DNA of 64,000 nt from Myxococcales bacterium. Lineage in GTDB: Bacteria; Myxococcota_A; Polyangia; Palsa-1104; JAEUJZ01. Position numbers and translations under genes: made by a program. The notes below the pieces were generated by a model that made no database searches, was not told the DNA's origin, and was given only the letters and a program-made list of their open reading frames with translations. Below are positions 59,864-64,000 of the stretch, piece after piece; position 1 is the first letter of the stretch, and each line of letters opens with the position of its first letter. The DNA is taken from assembly GCA_016794365.1 (NCBI GenBank), contig JAEUKB010000026.1, positions 1 to 64,000 of the forward strand, written 5' to 3'.

Positions 59864-61759
59864 CTACCAGCTCATGCTGGCTTTGGCGGGTGCAGCGGCG
59901 GGAGCAGCCTCGACTCGCTGTTCCAAGCTGTCAAAGCCTGTCTTGCGAACGCGGACTCGGTACTGACCCTGATCGATGCTCTTGAAGCGATAGTTGCCCT
60001 GCTCTGTGGTGCGCGTGGACTGAACCACACGGCCCGACTGATCAACCAGTTCGACGAGCGTGTTGGCAGAACCAGCGCCGCCTTTGAGCGCGATCTGACC
60101 TTCCACTTCCGCAAACTGCGCACGCTGCATCGCTTCACTGCCGTGGAAAAACACCGTGCTGTCGCTCTGCCGAACCTTGCCCGCTGCATCCCGGAACAGG
60201 ACTTTGGCCAGATAACGACCGATGGGAAGCGCTTTTCCGTCAGAACCTTGACCATTCCAGGCAAACGAAAGACCGCCGGACTGACCCTTTTGGCTGCTGA
60301 CAAAGACGCGATCTTTGGCTTCGTGTTTCCCGTCGGCAGCGCCCGTCTTCAGCGAGTACACTTCCAGCTCCACCGCGCCTGACTGTTCAGCCTGCGGTGC
60401 GATGTTGCGCAGCGAAACCACCGACGAGCGGCTCTTGTCATCAAACTGCGCGCCCAGCTCTGTCAGAAACACATCGCCTGCATAGACGGTAAAGCGACGA
60501 ATGCTTCGCTGGCCTTTGTCCGTCAGCGCCACCAGATCGATGATGTGCTTGCCTGACTCCAGCTTGCTGGTATCGAGCGCGTACGACAGCTTCGCGCCAC
60601 ACTCGGTGTGCAGCACCCGATCATCGAGCAACAGCTCGAGCTGCTTGATTCCTCCGCCCTGATTGTCTGCCGCTGCTGCTGTCAGCGTCATCATCGGCTC
60701 AACGTGCTGTCCGTCGGTCAGTCCGCTCACCGAAAGGCTCGCCACATCGACCGTCACCAGCCCGAGCACCGCCCACATCGTCTCGGCTTTTTCCGCACCG
60801 CCTTGGTGACTTCGGTAGGTATGCCACTCGCCTTTTTGACCCTGCTTCCCGACGAGATAACGGATTCCTTTGGCCACCGTCAGATCCGAGTCCGAATAGC
60901 CCGCGAGCTTCAGCGCATACACCGTCTGTCCGGTCGCAAACGCATCACTCTGTCCATCCCCCAGGCTCCAGCCGCCATCGTCATTTTGTCGCTGGAGCAG
61001 CAGCTTGATCAGTCGCTGTGCGCTCGCTTCCGTACGCGTCACCCCCGACGCCAAAAGCCCAAGCAGCGAAAAGTTAATGTCCTGGATGTAGACGCTCTTT
61101 TCACTGCCAAAGGAAGCGCTCTTTTTCGCCAAGAACTGCTCGGCGCGCCGCATCGGAGACAGCCACTTTTCATCCGCCGTCCGCGCATACGCTTGTCGCC
61201 ACGTCTGTGCCGCTTGAAACGTCGTCTCCAGCGTTCCGCCCGTCACTGGAAGCCGTCGATCGTCATCGGGAATCGCGCCTTCTTTGTTCTGAAGAGACAG
61301 AAGCTCTTGCGCGTACCGAAGCAGCTCGCTCGTCTCGTTGTTTCCGACCCACTGATCGTAACGAGCCCACGCAGATCCCTCAAACGCGACGCCGGTGGTA
61401 TGTCCGCCTGCGGTCACTCCCAGCTTCAGCGCCTTCACCATCTCTGCCAAGTCACTGGGAGCGACGCTGTACTGATGCTTTTTCCCGACGGACAGCGCTT
61501 CCATCGTCACCGCCTGAACGTGACAGCCAAAGCAGCGATGCTGTGCGGTCCACTGCTGACTCGACTGCGCCAAAAAAGCCAGTCCACGACTGGCACTGCT
61601 GCGAATCTGCGGATCGTTTTTCGCTGCCGCTTTGGTGGACTCTGACACACAAGCTTTGGCGACGGGCTGAAGCGGAGCTGCGGCCCGCACGTTCGATGCA
61701 AAACCCAAGGACACAGAGCACAGCGATGCGATCGTAAGGGCGCGATGGAGCGCGGTCAT
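59864..61759 (-). CDS. secreted cytochrome-c-motif / squalene-cyclase-like toroid protein
   Basis: 631 aa with a GGAGG site. Signal peptide MTALHRALTIASLCSVSLGFASNVRAAA. A single c-type haem motif RCFGCHVQ (about residue 75) sits inside an alpha-toroid with squalene/oxidosqualene-cyclase-type repeats: GLAFLAQSSQQWTAQHRC, LLSLQNKEGAIPDDD, LLLQRQNDDGGWSLGDGQSD (a QW-like motif) and YLVGKQGQKGEWHT. No DXDD cyclase motif is seen. The C-terminal half (about 350-631) has beta-sandwich domains, including a last carboxypeptidase-regulatory-like unit (TLVELVDQSGRVVQSTRTTE). Similar secreted haem proteins are known in other phyla. Whether it cyclises anything is doubtful; a lipid-binding or electron-carrier role is possible. 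Confidence 0.75.
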   Translation of the reverse strand: MTALHRALTIASLCSVSLGFASNVRAAAPLQPVAKACVSESTKAAAKNDPQIRSSASRGLAFLAQSSQQWTAQHRCFGCHVQAVTMEALSVGKKHQYSVAPSDLAEMVKALKLGVTAGGHTTGVAFEGSAWARYDQWVGNNETSELLRYAQELLSLQNKEGAIPDDDRRLPVTGGTLETTFQAAQTWRQAYARTADEKWLSPMRRAEQFLAKKSASFGSEKSVYIQDINFSLLGLLASGVTRTEASAQRLIKLLLQRQNDDGGWSLGDGQSDAFATGQTVYALKLAGYSDSDLTVAKGIRYLVGKQGQKGEWHTYRSHQGGAEKAETMWAVLGLVTVDVASLSVSGLTDGQHVEPMMTLTAAAADNQGGGIKQLELLLDDRVLHTECGAKLSYALDTSKLESGKHIIDLVALTDKGQRSIRRFTVYAGDVFLTELGAQFDDKSRSSVVSLRNIAPQAEQSGAVELEVYSLKTGAADGKHEAKDRVFVSSQKGQSGGLSFAWNGQGSDGKALPIGRYLAKVLFRDAAGKVRQSDSTVFFHGSEAMQRAQFAEVEGQIALKGGAGSANTLVELVDQSGRVVQSTRTTEQGNYRFKSIDQGQYRVRVRKTGFDSLEQRVEAAPAAAPAKASMSW

Positions 61760-61848
61760 TTCAGAACCTCCGGTTGCAATGCCGGGGTCAAACGTCCGCT
61801 GTTAGGAATCGATCTTGCGATCGCAAAAAATCCGCGAAAGCCAGCCAA

Positions 61849-64000
61849 TCAGCGACGGTCCGTGAGCCTTCTTGTCAGCGCCGACTGAAGGATCAGGATC
61901 AAGAAAATCAGCACCGCGTAAGCCGCCGCAAAGCCGTAGCGATGACCGCGCGTAAAGGCCCAGCGATACGCTTGCGACACCAGGATGTCCGTGGCTCCGT
62001 CTGGCTCGCCGCCCGATACCAAGAACACCACGTTGAACATGTTGAAGGTCCACACCGCGCCCAAGATCACCGACGGCAGCATCGCCGGAAGCAACAGCGG
62101 CAGGACCACATGACGAAGTCGCTGCCAGCGACTTGCACCGTCCAGCATCGCCGCTTCTTCGAGTTCGCTTGGAATCTGCGCCAGGTGCCCAAGCGCCACC
62201 ACCATCATGAACGGAAACCCAAGCCAGACATTGGTCGCGATGTTGGCCGCCAGCGCCGTCGTAAAGTGACTAAACCACGATACTGGCGGAATCCCGACGA
62301 GCGACAGCAGCCCGTTTATCGCTCCGAACTGACGATTGAACATTCCTTTCCAAATCAGTCCGGTGATGTAGTTCGGAACCGCCCACGGCACGATCAAGAG
62401 CATTCGATACACGCCGCGCAGCTTCAGCCACGGACTGCGCAGGATCAGTGCCAGCCCGCCACCGATCGCCAGATGCAGCACGACGTTCACCGCCGTCCAC
62501 AGCATCGTCACAACCAGCGTGAAGTAGAAGCTCATCGGCTCGAAGCAGCCACCATCGACACACAGCAAGATGTCGCGGAAGTTCTGCCCACCGATAAAGC
62601 GCCAGCTCCCGTCGAGATCGCGATGAAACAGCGACATCGCCGCCCCGACCAAGAACGGCACCAGCGTCAGCAGCGTCATCGCCAGCAGCGCGGGCACCAC
62701 GTAGCCGTACGCCGATCGCTCACGCCAGGCTTCTGCAAAGACATCTCGCTTGCGCAGCCTCACAAACTGCCAGCCCACCAGCGCCAGCACAGCGATCGAC
62801 AGCGCGATAAGATACGGCGTCTCCTTCACCGTCTTTGGAGCAGGCTGTAGATACTGATCGAGCAGTCGCTGCGCCCCATGAAGCGCCGTCTGCGGCTCCG
62901 CACCGCGCAGGACCTGACGAAGCGCTTGCTCTCCCGGCTCCCAGAACGCGCGCATCGCCGGATGTGTGGGACTTGGCACAAGGTGCGCTCTCTGCGCAAA
63001 AAACGCGCTCAGCACCGGATCGCGCTGCACCTCGGGCAGCTCCCACGTACTCTTTTCCGTCACCGACTGTCGTCCCACCAGCGCACGCACCCGCGCCGAA
63101 GCCGGACCGGCCAAGTGGCGCAGAAAATCCGCCGCTTCTTGCTTGTGCAAGCTACGCGCCGACACAAAGCCCGCTTCAATCGAGGTCAGCGGTGCCGCCA
63201 CCTTCCCAGTCGCCGAGACAATCGGCATCGGGGCCACACCATACGGAACATCGGGAGCAATCTCGGCGATAAACCACGGACCATTGATCGTCATCGCCGC
63301 GCGTCCTTCGTTGAAGAACTGCGTGACCAAGACCGCTGACATCTCGTCGGGCAAGCTGCCTTGTTTGACCAGCTGCGACACAAACGTCAGCGCGCGAAGC
63401 TGCTCCGGCGTATCGAGCGTTGGCACCGGGCTGCCCGACGGAATGATCGATCCGCCAAAGCCGTGCAGCAGCGCAGCGTGCTTAAAGAAGTTGCCCGCTT
63501 CGTACACCAAGCCATAGCGACGAGCCGCCCCAGCACTGCTCAGGCGTAGGCGCTCACCAATGGCTGCGATCTCATCGGTGGTCTGCGGCGGCTGCGGTAC
63601 AAGATCCTTGCGATAAAACAGCGCCAAGCTCTTCCACGACAGCGGCAGACCCAGCAGCGTCTGACCATCCCGAAGCGGAGCAATCGTCTCGGGCCACAGC
63701 ATCGGCAAGACCTCAGGCAGTGGCAGGTGCGCATCGAGCGGCTCGATCAGCCCAAGCCGCGACCACTGTCCGACGATGTCATGCGCTTGGATAAACAGAT
63801 CCGGCCCGTGTCCGCGCGGAATCGCCGCCTGAAGCTTGTCGGCAAAGCTGCCATACGGAACGCTGATCGCTTCAATCTGCGGACCTTGTGGGTGCGCTTC
63901 ATGAAACGAGCGAACCACCTGCGTCAGCGCCTTCTCTTCGCCCCCCGCGTAGGCATGCCACAAAACCAGCTTGGTCAGAAGCAAAGCCGACAGCGCGTGC
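61849..64000 (-). CDS. sugar ABC transporter: MalE-like binding domain fused to MalF-like permease, 5' end beyond window
   Basis: Open to the right edge. The visible part starts in a signal peptide (HALSALLLTKLVLWHAYAGGEE), so the true start lies beyond 64000. The first roughly 385 residues are an extracellular sugar-binding protein (GPDLFIQAHDIVGQWSRLGL, LPLSWKSLALFYRKD, FFNEGRAAMTINGPWFIAE). After a helix (YLIALSIAVLALVGWQFV) comes a MalF-type permease with six helices and the EAA loop EEAAMLDGASRWQRL, then VVLPLLLPAMLPSVILGAVW. Bacteria normally encode these as separate genes. No malG or ATPase follows in this window; the next gene (59864) is unrelated. A 12-bp palindrome TTGCGATCGCAA (61815-61826) lies just past the stop. 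Confidence 0.85.
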   Translation of the reverse strand, partial: HALSALLLTKLVLWHAYAGGEEKALTQVVRSFHEAHPQGPQIEAISVPYGSFADKLQAAIPRGHGPDLFIQAHDIVGQWSRLGLIEPLDAHLPLPEVLPMLWPETIAPLRDGQTLLGLPLSWKSLALFYRKDLVPQPPQTTDEIAAIGERLRLSSAGAARRYGLVYEAGNFFKHAALLHGFGGSIIPSGSPVPTLDTPEQLRALTFVSQLVKQGSLPDEMSAVLVTQFFNEGRAAMTINGPWFIAEIAPDVPYGVAPMPIVSATGKVAAPLTSIEAGFVSARSLHKQEAADFLRHLAGPASARVRALVGRQSVTEKSTWELPEVQRDPVLSAFFAQRAHLVPSPTHPAMRAFWEPGEQALRQVLRGAEPQTALHGAQRLLDQYLQPAPKTVKETPYLIALSIAVLALVGWQFVRLRKRDVFAEAWRERSAYGYVVPALLAMTLLTLVPFLVGAAMSLFHRDLDGSWRFIGGQNFRDILLCVDGGCFEPMSFYFTLVVTMLWTAVNVVLHLAIGGGLALILRSPWLKLRGVYRMLLIVPWAVPNYITGLIWKGMFNRQFGAINGLLSLVGIPPVSWFSHFTTALAANIATNVWLGFPFMMVVALGHLAQIPSELEEAAMLDGASRWQRLRHVVLPLLLPAMLPSVILGAVWTFNMFNVVFLVSGGEPDGATDILVSQAYRWAFTRGHRYGFAAAYAVLIFLILILQSALTRRLTDRR

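Noticed and set aside
61815..61826. 12-bp palindrome TTGCGATCGCAA as an operator or terminator
   Set aside because: It lies after the transporter stop, has T before rather than after the stem on the coding strand, and no gene starts at a useful distance. No function can be supported.

Overview
The window is a gene-dense, moderately GC-rich bacterial chromosome segment of about 43 protein genes and one tRNA. The content suggests a Myxococcota (myxobacterial, old 'Deltaproteobacteria') genome. Pointers are a Cys-rich von Willebrand protein ending in a MYXO-CTERM-like tail, many lipoproteins, FHA/DUF4388-like/HEAT signalling proteins, an Oar-type TonB receptor, a MoxR-DUF58-vWA operon, and large Gly/Ala-rich calcium-motif proteins of the kind found in that phylum. 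No phage, insertion sequence or CRISPR array was seen, and this looks like ordinary chromosome.

Layout. 1-3650 (minus): a lipoprotein cut by the left edge, a TlpA/DsbA thiol-redox pair, and a lone lysine 5,6-aminomutase alpha subunit. 3931-12281 (plus): the vWA/MYXO-CTERM protein, a 440-bp spacer with 42-bp tandem repeats, an S1-domain protein with a DksA-like zinc-finger protein, and a ~1100-aa protein with annexin-like repeats followed by two unknown genes. 12394-19397 (plus): a tight four-gene MoxR/DUF58/BatA-like/double-vWA operon. 19436-28075: a 3D-domain protein, tRNA-Thr(CGT) with clear promoter and terminator, pepA, a secreted unknown, tex and an FHA protein. 28145-32813 (plus): an RDD membrane protein, a 1202-aa repeat-rich scaffold and a small ExbB-like protein.

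32836-43073 (minus): a haem/copper monooxygenase-like lipoprotein, a Bor-like lipoprotein, a beta-propeller lipoprotein, xseA, and a GDP-mannose pair (manC plus a phosphomannomutase fused to an HCCA-isomerase/DsbA-fold domain). 43287-48156 (plus): a tail-anchored regulator, rlmN, a 350-bp spacer full of hairpin repeats, and a 3beta-HSD-like reductase plus Rieske oxygenase that resemble the bacterial sterol C-4 demethylation pair SdmB/SdmA. 48187-64000: an LRR protein, a 769-aa EF-hand repeat protein, then a minus-strand series of uvrB, TonB receptor, lipoprotein, DUF3703, PlsC-type acyltransferase, a secreted haem/squalene-cyclase-like protein, and a sugar-binding protein fused to its MalF-type permease, cut by the right edge.

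Cross-cutting signals. (1) Two unlinked giant proteins (7449-10763 and 49474-51783) both start GTG-AGC-GA with Gln-rich N-termini and carry calcium-type repeat modules. (2) The hexamer TAGACT is the -10 box of the tRNA promoter and also lies 6-9 nt before three start codons, suggesting leaderless mRNAs. (3) Four unrelated short tandem-repeat arrays (12, 42, 12 and 33 bp) sit in spacers upstream of genes. (4) Two unusual fusions occur (PMM-HCCA isomerase, MalE-MalF). All functional calls come from reading motifs by eye; no database search was possible.
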